Assembly: GCA_005877965.1 (NCBI GenBank)
Contig: VBNP01000115.1
Location: forward strand, 1 to 22,857
Length of the DNA stretch: 22,857 nt
DNA from: Gammaproteobacteria bacterium
GTDB taxonomy: Bacteria > Pseudomonadota > Gammaproteobacteria > Steroidobacterales > Steroidobacteraceae
Direction: 5' to 3'
Positions 8,238-15,316 of the stretch are shown here, piece by piece; position 1 is the stretch's first letter, and every line of letters starts with the position of its first letter. The notes beneath the pieces are model-generated. The model had not been told where the DNA came from, searched no databases, and saw only the letters and a list, made by a program, of their open reading frames with translations. Both the position numbers and the translations under genes were made by a program.

Positions 8238-9521
8238 TCAAGTGGCGATGAAAATCGTGGCGGGATGCTCCAGGCACTCCTTGAGCGCCTGGATCATCGC
8301 AGCCGCGTCGTAACCGTCCACGAAGCGGTGATCGAAGGACGAGGAGAGATTCATGGTGCGCCGGATGGCGATGACGCCGTCCACGACCACCGGGCGCTCC
8401 AGGGCGCGGTTGACGCCGATGATGGCCACTTCCGGGGCGTTGATGATCGGCGTGCTGGCGATGCCGCCGAGCTTGCCGAGGCTGGTGATGGTGATGGTCG
8501 AGCCGGTCAGTTCTTCGCGCTTCGCCTTGTTGGTGCGCGCCGCCTCGCTCACCCGGCGCATCTCGGCCGCCAGATCCCACAGCGTGAGCGCCTGGGCGTC
8601 GTGCACCACCGGCACCTTGAGGCCATCCGCGGTCTGCGTGGCGACGCCCAGGTGCACGGACCGGTGACGCACGATCACGCCCCGCTCGGCATCGTAGTGC
8701 GCATTGCATTGTGGGAAATCCCGCAGCACCCGCACCAGCGCCAGCGCCAGGAACGGCAGATAGGTCAGCGCCGGCGCACCCGGTGCCAGAGTGCCGTTCA
8801 GATGGCGGCGCAGGGATTCGAGCTCGGTGACGTCGAGTTCCTCCACGTAGGCGAAGTGCGGGATGTTGCGCTTCGCCTCGCTCATGCGCTGGGCAATGAC
8901 GCGCCGCAGGCCGATCACCTTGATCTCCTCCGTGGCGCCGCTCGGCGCGACGCGCGCCTCGGCGGCCCTGGCCGCGGGAACTGCCTTGGGCGCCGCCCGC
9001 AGCGGCGTCGGCTGCGGCGCGCGGCGCGCCACGTAAGCGTCCAGGTCCCTGGGCACGATCCGCCCGTTGGGTCCGGACCCGGCAATCTGCCGCAGGTCGA
9101 TCCCGGCCTCGTGCGCGCGACGGCGAATGGCCGGGGAGGTCGCGACGCGGCCGGTACGGGCGGCGGCCGCGGTCTGGGTCGTGTGTACGGCCGCAGCGCC
9201 GTTACCGTTACCTGCCGATGCCGGCGCGGACTTCGCCGCCGGCGCAGGTGTGGCTCGCGCCACGGCGTCGGCCTCATCGGGGTGCGTGTCCAGCACGATC
9301 AGCTCCGCACCCACCGGCACCATGTCGCCGGGGGCTCCGGTCGTGGCCAGCACGCGACCACTCACCGGCGCCGGTACTTCCACGGCGGCTTTCTCGGTCA
9401 TCACCTCGACCAACACGTCATCCTCGGCGACGGTGTCGCCGGGCTTCACGTGCCAGTTGACGATTTCCGCCTCGACCGTGCCTTCACCCAGATCGGGCAG
9501 CTTGAAGACGTACCTGCTCAC
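8238..9521 (-). CDS. bkdB: Branched-chain 2-oxo acid dehydrogenase E2 (dihydrolipoyl transacylase)
   Basis: This is the core transacylase of the branched-chain keto acid dehydrogenase complex; it moves the acyl group from E1 through lipoate to CoA. Of 427 residues, 1-80 form the lipoyl domain with lipoyl Lys44 in VEVMTEKAAVEVP (more often TDKA). An Ala/Pro-rich linker follows, then the peripheral subunit-binding domain (about 125-166, VATSPAIRRRAHEAG ... GRIVPRDLDAYV). The catalytic domain from about 200 contains SFDHRFVDG with His398 and Asp402. The start is the GTG at 9521, whose GTGA overlaps the E1-beta stop by four bases and has GGAGG four bases upstream. The longer open frame beyond it is antisense noise. 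Together with the branched-chain type E1 proteins beside it, this points to valine, leucine and isoleucine breakdown. Confidence 0.95.
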   Translation of the reverse strand: MSRYVFKLPDLGEGTVEAEIVNWHVKPGDTVAEDDVLVEVMTEKAAVEVPAPVSGRVLATTGAPGDMVPVGAELIVLDTHPDEADAVARATPAPAAKSAPASAGNGNGAAAVHTTQTAAAARTGRVATSPAIRRRAHEAGIDLRQIAGSGPNGRIVPRDLDAYVARRAPQPTPLRAAPKAVPAARAAEARVAPSGATEEIKVIGLRRVIAQRMSEAKRNIPHFAYVEELDVTELESLRRHLNGTLAPGAPALTYLPFLALALVRVLRDFPQCNAHYDAERGVIVRHRSVHLGVATQTADGLKVPVVHDAQALTLWDLAAEMRRVSEAARTNKAKREELTGSTITITSLGKLGGIASTPIINAPEVAIIGVNRALERPVVVDGVIAIRRTMNLSSSFDHRFVDGYDAAAMIQALKECLEHPATIFIAT

Positions 9522-10534
9522 GCCGCCTCCATTACCTGCTTCAGCGCCGCGGCAATGCGCGCCGGTCCCGGAAAATACTCCCATTCGAACGCGTGCGGAT
9601 ATGGAGTGTCCCAGCCGGTGACGCGCTGCACCGGCGCTTCGAGATTCCAGAAGCACTGTTCCTGCACCGTGGCCACGAGCTCCGCGCCATAGCCGCTGAA
9701 ACGCGTCGCCTCGTGCACCACCACGCAGCGGCCGGTCTTGCAGACCGAGGTGCACAGCGTGTCCACGTCGAGCGGCGCCATGGTGCGCACGTCGACGATC
9801 TCCGCGTCCACACCCGCCAGCCGCACCGCGGCCTCGGCGACGTGCACCATGGTGCCGTAAGTGAGCACGGTGACATCCTTGCCCTCGCGCACCAGCTCGG
9901 CGCGGCCGATCGGCACGCGGTAGTGGCCATCGGGAACCTCGCCGCGCGCGTGCGCGCTCCACGGCACCGCGGGCTTGTGCGGATCGCCGTCGAACGGCCC
10001 GTTGTAGATGCGCTTGGGCTCGAAGAACACCACCGGATCCTCATCCTCGATCGAGCTGATCAGCAGGCCCTTGGCATCGTAGGGGTTGGAAGGCATGACG
10101 ACCTTGATGCCGCACACGTGCGTGAAAATGCTCTCCGGGCTCTGCGAGTGGGTCTGCCCGCCGCGGATACCGCCGCCGCACGGAGTGCGGATGGTCACGG
10201 GCGCGGAGAACTCTCCCGCCGAGCGGTAGCGCAGCCGGGCGAGCTCGCTCACCACCTGATCGAAGCCCGGATAGATGTAGTCGGCAAACTGGATTTCCGC
10301 GACCGGCTTGAGGCCGTTGACCCCCATGCCGATGGCCGCGGCGATGATGCCGCCTTCCGCGATCGGGGTGTCGAGTACCCGATGCTCGCCGTACTTCCTC
10401 TGCAGGCCCTCGGTGACACGGAACACGCCGCCGAAATAACCGACGTCTTCGCCCAGGATGACCACGCGCGGATCGCGCTCCAGCATCACGTCCATCGCCG
10501 AGTTGAGCGCCTGCACCATGTTCATGCGCGCCAT
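9518..10534 (-). CDS. bkdA2: Branched-chain 2-oxo acid dehydrogenase E1 beta subunit
   Basis: This is the beta subunit of the thiamine diphosphate-dependent E1 heterotetramer that decarboxylates branched-chain 2-oxo acids. The length of 338 residues is normal. Recognisable segments are VVILGEDVGYFGGVFRVTEG with the Glu that contacts the thiazolium ring, LDTPIAEGGIIAAAIGMG, EIQFADYIYPGFDQVVSE, TPCGGGIRGGQTHSQSPE and the C-terminal VHEATRFSGYGAELV and RVTGWDTPYPHAFEW. These agree closely with Pseudomonas BkdA2 as I remember it, and less with pyruvate dehydrogenase E1 beta. It starts three bases after the E1-alpha stop and overlaps the E2 start by four, so translation is coupled. Confidence 0.96.
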   Translation of the reverse strand: MARMNMVQALNSAMDVMLERDPRVVILGEDVGYFGGVFRVTEGLQRKYGEHRVLDTPIAEGGIIAAAIGMGVNGLKPVAEIQFADYIYPGFDQVVSELARLRYRSAGEFSAPVTIRTPCGGGIRGGQTHSQSPESIFTHVCGIKVVMPSNPYDAKGLLISSIEDEDPVVFFEPKRIYNGPFDGDPHKPAVPWSAHARGEVPDGHYRVPIGRAELVREGKDVTVLTYGTMVHVAEAAVRLAGVDAEIVDVRTMAPLDVDTLCTSVCKTGRCVVVHEATRFSGYGAELVATVQEQCFWNLEAPVQRVTGWDTPYPHAFEWEYFPGPARIAAALKQVMEAA

Positions 10535-10537
10535 GCT

Positions 10538-11827
10538 TCAGCCCTTCTTCGCCACGGGCGGCGCGGCCTGCGGGCGCTCGGCCGCCGCCGCCGCGCTGCG
10601 CAGCGCGCGCAACTCATCGCGCTGGCGCACCAGGTTCGGCGGCATCTCCTTGTACACGTCTTCGAACATCGTCAGCGGGTCGAGCGCCGGCCCGGCGGTG
10701 AGCGTTCCGTACGATTCCGCCTCCTTCCAGCACGCGGTGACGTGCGCCTCGAGCTCCTTCTCGAGCCGGGCATGGCGCTCCGCGGACCACTCGCCGAGTG
10801 CGATCAGGTGCTGCTTCAGCCGCGTGACCGGATCCCCGAGGGGCCAGGCGCGCCACTCTTCCTTGGGGCGGTAGCGCGCCGGATCGTCGCTGGTGGAGTG
10901 CGCCGCCGCCCGGTAGGTCACGTGCTCGATCAGGGTCGGTCCGCCGCTCTGGCGCGCGCGCTGCGCGGCCCACTGTGTCACCGCGTATACCGCCAGGAAG
11001 TCGTTGCCGTCGACGCGAATCCCCGGCATGCCGTAACCCGGACCGCGCTGCGCGAAGGTCTTGTGCTCACCGCCCGCGAAACCCTGGAAGGTGGAGATCG
11101 CCCACTGGTTGTTGACCAGGTTGAGAATCACCGGCGCCTGGTACACGGCGGCGAACGTCATCCCGTAGTGGAAGTCGGCTTCGGCGCTCGCGCCCTCGCC
11201 GATCCAGCTGGCAGCAATCCGGTCTTCGCCCTTGATGGCGGCGGCCATCGCCCAGCCGACCGCCTGGGGGAACTGCGTGGCCAGGTTGCCGGAGATGGTG
11301 AAAATATTGCCGTTGCCCCAGTGATACATAATGGGCATCTGCCGGCCCTTGCACATGTCGTGAGTGTTCGACAGACACTGACACATGAGCTCGACGAGGT
11401 TACGGCCGCGCACCACGTGCAGGCCCTGCTGACGATACGAGGGAAACAGCATGTCCCCCGGCTGCAGGGCCATGCCCTGCGCCACCGCAACCGCCTCTTC
11501 GCCGGTGGACTTGATATAAAAGGAGATGCGCCCCTGCCGCTGGATCTTCTGCATGCGGTCGTCGAACAGACGTGTCAGCAGCATGTGGCGCAGGGCCACC
11601 TGCAGCTCCGCCGCTTCCAGGTGCGGATTCCAGGGCCCGACCGCCCGGTGCTCATCATCCAGTACGCGCACCATCTCCAGGGCGAGGCTCTCGATGTCGC
11701 GCACCGAGGCGGTGACGTCCGGGCGGTTCACCGCGCCTGCCGGGGATATCTGCACGTAGCTGAAATCCGGCTCCTGCCCCGGCCGCGCCGGCGGGGCAGG
11801 AACATGCAAGCGCGACCGTGGGGTCAT
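10538..11827 (-). CDS. bkdA1: Branched-chain 2-oxo acid dehydrogenase E1 alpha subunit
   Basis: This subunit binds thiamine diphosphate and, with E1 beta, decarboxylates the branched-chain 2-oxo acid. Its 429 residues include the Pseudomonas-type N-terminal extension (LHVPAPPARPGQEPDFSYVQ). The thiamine diphosphate motif runs from GEG (210-212) to NN (239-240) in VILNLVNNQWAIS. The loop YRAAAHSTSDDPARYR (305-320) contains the conserved His310. DVYKEMPPNLVRQRDEL near the end is characteristic of BkdA1. It is the first gene of the operon and starts at ATG 11827, with only a distant AAGG upstream. A candidate -10 box is at 11883-11888. No Lrp-type bkdR and no E3 gene are found beside it. Confidence 0.96.
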   Translation of the reverse strand: MTPRSRLHVPAPPARPGQEPDFSYVQISPAGAVNRPDVTASVRDIESLALEMVRVLDDEHRAVGPWNPHLEAAELQVALRHMLLTRLFDDRMQKIQRQGRISFYIKSTGEEAVAVAQGMALQPGDMLFPSYRQQGLHVVRGRNLVELMCQCLSNTHDMCKGRQMPIMYHWGNGNIFTISGNLATQFPQAVGWAMAAAIKGEDRIAASWIGEGASAEADFHYGMTFAAVYQAPVILNLVNNQWAISTFQGFAGGEHKTFAQRGPGYGMPGIRVDGNDFLAVYAVTQWAAQRARQSGGPTLIEHVTYRAAAHSTSDDPARYRPKEEWRAWPLGDPVTRLKQHLIALGEWSAERHARLEKELEAHVTACWKEAESYGTLTAGPALDPLTMFEDVYKEMPPNLVRQRDELRALRSAAAAAERPQAAPPVAKKG

Positions 11828-11882
11828 GGGTTGTCAGGCCTTACGCGCGAGGGGTTGCAGTGTCGAGTATCAGTTCGGCAAG

Positions 11883-11888
11883 ATTGTA
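11883..11888 (-). promoter_or_regulatory. Candidate -10 box of the bkd operon
   Basis: TACAAT on the minus strand matches 5 of 6 consensus positions and lies about 55 bases upstream of the E1-alpha ATG. No good -35 box is found at 16-18 bases, as would fit an activator-dependent promoter. The 8-base inverted repeat TGTCAGGC/GCCTGACA (11832-11839 and 11892-11899) brackets it. Confidence 0.4.
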
Positions 11889-12042
11889 GTCGCCTGACAC
11901 GGGTAACACTACGCATGAAGCCCGGACACACCGCACCAAGGCTCGTGCCGCGGCACACGAGGCAATCCGGGCCGGCCGCCCGCACGCTGCCAGGGGGCGA
12001 GGCGGCCCGGTGCGCACAGTGGTGTCCGCCGGCAATTATTGC

Positions 12043-12048
12043 TATAGA
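12043..12048 (+). promoter_or_regulatory. Candidate -10 box of the methyltransferase gene
   Basis: TATAGA lies in a short AT-rich island (12034-12048) of an otherwise GC-rich gap, 33 bases before the chosen GTG at 12082. No clear -35 box accompanies it. The rest of the 254-base gap 11828-12081 shows only the bkd -10 candidate and the inverted repeat. Confidence 0.4.
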
Positions 12049-12081
12049 GTGACGGTGGCAAGGACCCGCGCGGGGAATAAC

Positions 12082-12684
12082 GTGCAGAAAAACCCTCGGA
12101 CACCCGGTCGGACGCGGAACGGAAACGTGCTCCTGTTCGCGCGCAACTTCTTGCGGCACCCGCGCATGCTCGGCTCGATCGTGCCCAGCTCGCGTTTTCT
12201 CATCAAGCAGCTGCTGCAGCCGATCAACTGGGCGCGGGCGCGCGTTGTGGTCGAGTACGGTCCGGGAGTGGGTGGCATCACCGCCGAGGCCCTGCGGCAA
12301 ATGCGCCCGGACGCCACGCTCATCGCCATCGAGATGAACCCGGACTTCGTCAAGTACCTGCGCGGCTCATTCACCGACGAGCGGCTGCGGGTGGTGGAAG
12401 GATCGGCCGAATCGGTCGATGAGATCCTGCGCCGCTTCGGCTACGCACGCGCCAACTACATCATTTCCGGCATTCCGTTCAGCACCATCCCGGCACCGCT
12501 GCGCGAACGCATACTGCGCAAGACCCGCGATGTGCTCGAACCCGGCGGCGCATTCCTCGTCTACCAGTTCTCCACGCGCGTGCTGCAGGACCTGAAGCGC
12601 ATCTTCGGCTACGTGGGCCGCAGGTTCGAGCCGCTCAACGTGTTGCCGGCGCATCTGTTCATCTGTCAGCCCGGTACCGCCTGA
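12082..12684 (+). CDS. Class I SAM-dependent methyltransferase, phospholipid N-methyltransferase-like
   Basis: The product is 200 residues long. The start LLFARNFLRHPRMLGSIVPS with PSSRFL (16-40) is typical of the PmtA-like phospholipid N-methyltransferases, which also resemble KsgA-type rRNA dimethylases. Motif I for S-adenosylmethionine binding is VVEYGPGVGGIT (56-67). IAIEMNPDF (80-88) supplies the acidic residue for the ribose. SGIPFSTIP (128-136) sits where motif IV is expected, and EPGGAFLVYQFS follows. A GTG at 12010 would add 24 residues but would place the start upstream of the TATAGA box. GTG 12082 is preferred because GGGGAA lies five bases upstream. The substrate, perhaps phosphatidylethanolamine, is inferred. 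It is divergent from bkd. Confidence 0.82.
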   Translation: MQKNPRTPGRTRNGNVLLFARNFLRHPRMLGSIVPSSRFLIKQLLQPINWARARVVVEYGPGVGGITAEALRQMRPDATLIAIEMNPDFVKYLRGSFTDERLRVVEGSAESVDEILRRFGYARANYIISGIPFSTIPAPLRERILRKTRDVLEPGGAFLVYQFSTRVLQDLKRIFGYVGRRFEPLNVLPAHLFICQPGTA

Positions 12685-12686
12685 GC

Positions 12687-12704
12687 GCGCTCCCGGGCGA
12701 GCGC
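12687..12704 (+). terminator. Weak hairpin after the methyltransferase gene
   Basis: GCGCTC (12687-12692) pairs with GAGCGC (12699-12704) around a CCGGGC loop, starting three bases after the stop. There is no T run downstream, so it may only pause polymerase or protect the mRNA end. Confidence 0.3.
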
Positions 12705-12720
12705 TGTCTCGCGGGTGCCG

Positions 12721-12726
12721 TTGACA
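12721..12726 (+). promoter_or_regulatory. Candidate -35 box before the sulfur-carrier operon
   Basis: A perfect TTGACA lies 31 bases before the ATG at 12758. At 18 bases spacing the facing hexamer is only GATCCT (12745-12750), and transcription would begin almost at the start codon. Either the -10 is poor and the mRNA nearly leaderless, or the match is chance. Confidence 0.3.
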
Positions 12727-12757
12727 ATGCCGCGCCCCGGCGAGGATCCTCTTCATC

Positions 12758-13867
12758 ATGGCCGGCACGTTGTGGATCGGGACGCGTAAGGGTCTGTTTG
12801 CGCTGCGCGCCGATGGCGCGCGCCGCAACTGGAAACTCGCGGGCCCGCAGTTTCTCGGCCACATCATTCACCACGTGGTACAGGATCCGCGCGAGCCCCG
12901 GGTGCTGCTGCTGGCGGCGAGGACCGGGCATCTCGGGCCCACCGTGTTCCGCTCGACCGATCGCGGCCGCAGCTGGCGCGAGGCCACCCGACCGCCCGCC
13001 TTTCGCACGGATCACGGCGGCGAGGAGGCGCGCGCCGTGCAGCGCGTCTTCTGGCTCACGCCCGGCCACCACGCGCAAGCGGCGACCTGGTACGCGGGCA
13101 GTTCCCCGGCGGGATTGTTTCGCTCCACCGATGGCGGCGAGCACTGGGAACCGGTGGCCGGTTTCAACGACCATCCGATGCGCCCCAAGTGGGCGGCGCT
13201 CGGCACGCCGGACGGGGAGTTCCTGCACTCCATTCTCGTCGACCCGCGCGACCCGCGGCACCTGTACATCGCGATCTCGGTCGGCGGGGTGTTCGAGTCC
13301 ACCGACGCCGGAGGCGACTGGACCCCGCTCAATGAAGGCTGTGAGGCGGACTTCCTGCCCGACCCGAGCGTGCCGTTCGGTCACGATCCACATTGCATGG
13401 TGCAGCACCCGGCCAGACCCGAGCGGCTCTACCAGCAGAATCACTGCGGCATCTACCGCCTGGATGGCCCGCAGCGGCGCTGGCAGCGCATCGGCAAGGC
13501 CATGCCAAAGAGGGTCGGCGACATCGGCTTTCCGATCGTGCTGCATCCGACCGATCCGGACACGGCGTGGGTACTGCCCATGGACGGCCAGAGCGTGTGG
13601 CCGCGCACCTCCGTCGGCGGCAGGCCGGCGGTCTACGGCACCGGCGATGGCGGCGCCAGCTGGCGGCGCATGGATCGCGGCTTGCCGCGCTCGCAGGCCT
13701 GGTTCACGGTGTTGCGTCAGGCCATGTGCGCTGACACTCACGCACGCCCGGGCGTGTATTTCGGCACCACCGGGGGAGAAGTCTGGGCCAGCACCAACGG
13801 CGGGGACGGTTGGCGCTGCCTCGCGCGCCACCTGCCGGAGATCTACTCAGTGACTCACGCGGCCTGA
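12758..13867 (+). CDS. Cytosolic BNR/sortilin-like beta-propeller protein
   Basis: The product is 369 residues with no signal peptide (MAGTLWIGTRKGLFALRADG), so it should be cytosolic, unlike the Asp-box lipoprotein at 6605. It contains five recognisable Asp-box turns: FRSTDRGRSW, LFRSTDGGEHW, VFESTDAGGDW, YGTGDGGASW and WASTNGGDGW. They are spread through the chain as expected for a propeller of the exo-sialidase/sortilin type. The segment PFGHDPHCMVQHPARPERLY between blades is rich in His and Cys. Such proteins are often labelled glycosyl hydrolase, but no glycosidase residues can be assigned. It lies three bases before a MoaD/ThiS-like gene and is probably co-translated with it, so a role in the sulfur-carrier pathway is likelier than sugar cleavage. 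GAGGA lies 11 bases before the ATG. Confidence 0.85.
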   Translation: MAGTLWIGTRKGLFALRADGARRNWKLAGPQFLGHIIHHVVQDPREPRVLLLAARTGHLGPTVFRSTDRGRSWREATRPPAFRTDHGGEEARAVQRVFWLTPGHHAQAATWYAGSSPAGLFRSTDGGEHWEPVAGFNDHPMRPKWAALGTPDGEFLHSILVDPRDPRHLYIAISVGGVFESTDAGGDWTPLNEGCEADFLPDPSVPFGHDPHCMVQHPARPERLYQQNHCGIYRLDGPQRRWQRIGKAMPKRVGDIGFPIVLHPTDPDTAWVLPMDGQSVWPRTSVGGRPAVYGTGDGGASWRRMDRGLPRSQAWFTVLRQAMCADTHARPGVYFGTTGGEVWASTNGGDGWRCLARHLPEIYSVTHAA

Positions 13868-13870
13868 GCC

Positions 13871-14137
13871 ATGAGCTGCACGGTGCGTATCGCCAGCCCT
13901 CTGCGCTCGTACACCGCCGGCGCCGCGACGCTCGCGGCCCGCGGCAGCACGCTCGCCGAGGTGCTCGCGAACCTCGAGCAGCGCTGCCCCGGCATCCGCT
14001 TCCGCATGATCGACGAGCACGACCGTATCCGCCCGCACATGCGACTGTTCGTCAACACCAGCGAGGCGCGTGAACTGTCGGCGGCGGTGCGCGAGGGCGA
14101 CACCGTGCACGTGATCTGCGCGCTCTCCGGAGGATGA
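13871..14137 (+). CDS. MoaD/ThiS-like sulfur-carrier protein
   Basis: This is a small (88-residue) ubiquitin-fold protein of the MoaD/ThiS/CysO kind. It begins with the strand SCTVRIASPLRSYT and continues through STLAEVLANLEQRCPGIRFR, the usual first helix. It has LFVNTSEARELSAAVREGD, matching the beta-grasp pattern before the tail, and ends VHVICALSGG. The exposed C-terminal Gly-Gly is the residue pair adenylated by a MoeB/ThiF-type enzyme and converted to thiocarboxylate. It lies three bases after the propeller gene and four bases before the E1-like/rhodanese gene. It might serve molybdopterin synthase, cysteine synthesis (CysO-like) or another sulfur acceptor. No MoaE, CysM or Mec homologue is in the window to decide. 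Confidence 0.9.
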   Translation: MSCTVRIASPLRSYTAGAATLAARGSTLAEVLANLEQRCPGIRFRMIDEHDRIRPHMRLFVNTSEARELSAAVREGDTVHVICALSGG

Positions 14138-14141
14138 TCCC

Positions 14142-15269
14142 GTGACCCTGACCGCGAGCGAGCGCGCCCGCTACCAGCGCCATCTGGCGCTCACCGAGAT
14201 CGGCGCGGCCGGACAGGAGAAACTCAAGGCGGCCCGCGTGCTGGTGGTCGGCGCCGGCGGGCTCGGCTCGCCGGCCGCGCTGTATCTGGCGGCCGCAGGT
14301 TGCGGCACCGTGGGACTGGTGGACTGCGACCGCGTGGAGCTCTCCAATCTGCAGCGCCAGGTGTTGTTCGACAGCAGCGGCATCGCGCGCTCCAAGGCCG
14401 AGGCCGGGCGCGAGCGGCTCGCGAGCCTGAATCCCGAGATCCGGGTGCTGGCCCACGCCCTGGAACTGAAGGCCGCCAACGTGTGCGCGGTGTTCGAGGA
14501 CTACGACCTCGTGCTCGATGGCACCGATCGCCTCAGCACCCGCTATCTGGTGAACGACGCCTGCGTCATTCTCGGCTTGCCGCTGGTGTCGGCGGCGATC
14601 CACCGCTTCGAAGGCCAGGTCATGACCTACGTGCCCGGCGGGGGGCCGTGCTACCGGTGCGTGTTCCCGCAGGCACCCGAGGGCGGGGTGGCCAATTGCG
14701 CGCAGGCCGGGGTCCTCGGCGTACTGCCCGGCGTGCTGGGCACGCTGCAGGCGACCGAAGCGATCAAGCTGATCACCGGCGTGGGCGAGCCGCTCACCGG
14801 ACGGCTGCTGACCTACGACGCGCTCGAGATGCGTTTCCACGAGTTCCGCGTCGCGCGCCGGCCCGACTGCGCGGTGTGCGGCGACGCGCCCACGATCACC
14901 GAGCCCCGCGACCCGGCAGCCCTGCCCACCGCGGCCGGGCCCGCGGTGCGCCGCCTCACGGCCGCCGCACTGCACGAGCTGCTGCGCGACGCGCGCGCGC
15001 CCGCGCCACGCCTGGTCGACGTGCGCGAGGTGTATGAGTTCAGCGCCGGACACCTGGACGGTTCGATCAACATCCCGCTGGGCGAGCTGCCGGAGCGCCT
15101 GGCGGAGATTGCCCCGCACGAGGCCCCGGTGTTCATCTGCCGCAGCGGCGGCCGAAGCCTCGCCGCCTGCGAGCTGGCGCTGCGCGCGGGAGTCGCCGCA
15201 CCCGCGAACCTGGACGGGGGCCTGCTCGCCTGGGCCGCCGAGGTCGATCCCGAGTTGAACGTGGCCTGA
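14142..15269 (+). CDS. MoeB/ThiF-type adenylyltransferase fused to a rhodanese domain (MoeZ-like)
   Basis: This enzyme should adenylate the Gly-Gly tail of the small carrier and load it with sulfur. Residues 1-250 are the E1-like domain: the Arg finger in RYQRHL (10-15), the ATP loop GAGGLGSPAA (37-46), DCDRVELSNLQRQVLF (61-76), two Cys pairs for zinc (170/173 and 243/246) and Cys186 in VANCAQAGVLGV. From about 270 a rhodanese domain follows, with LVDVREVYEFSAGHLDGSIN and the active-site loop CRSGGRS (Cys333). The motif normally DxTDNF reads DGTDRL (126-131), replacing the usual Asn by Arg130. The GTG start at 14142 has GGAGGA seven bases upstream. Domain order and length match MoeZ and MOCS3-like proteins. 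Confidence 0.93.
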   Translation: MTLTASERARYQRHLALTEIGAAGQEKLKAARVLVVGAGGLGSPAALYLAAAGCGTVGLVDCDRVELSNLQRQVLFDSSGIARSKAEAGRERLASLNPEIRVLAHALELKAANVCAVFEDYDLVLDGTDRLSTRYLVNDACVILGLPLVSAAIHRFEGQVMTYVPGGGPCYRCVFPQAPEGGVANCAQAGVLGVLPGVLGTLQATEAIKLITGVGEPLTGRLLTYDALEMRFHEFRVARRPDCAVCGDAPTITEPRDPAALPTAAGPAVRRLTAAALHELLRDARAPAPRLVDVREVYEFSAGHLDGSINIPLGELPERLAEIAPHEAPVFICRSGGRSLAACELALRAGVAAPANLDGGLLAWAAEVDPELNVA

Positions 15270-15316
15270 GAAGCCGCGGGCCAGATTCCACTCGCGACGC
15301 CGCCGCGGCCCGCTTC
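15270..15316. terminator. Hairpin between convergent genes, possible bidirectional terminator
   Basis: GAAGC (15270-15274) and GGGCC (15278-15282) pair with GCTTC (15312-15316) and GGCCC (15307-15311). This gives a 10-bp stem with a 3-base bulge. The right arm runs into the stop codon of the LOG gene. There is no T run, so the terminator call is tentative. Confidence 0.4.

Noticed and set aside
9522..9962. N-terminal extension of the E2 frame
   Set aside because: It lies out of frame inside E1-beta. The lipoyl domain begins right at GTG 9521, with a ribosome-binding site and a stop-start overlap.
9593..12052. 819-codon plus-strand open frame across bkd
   Set aside because: It is antisense to E1-alpha and E1-beta, whose identities are certain, and has no recognisable domain.
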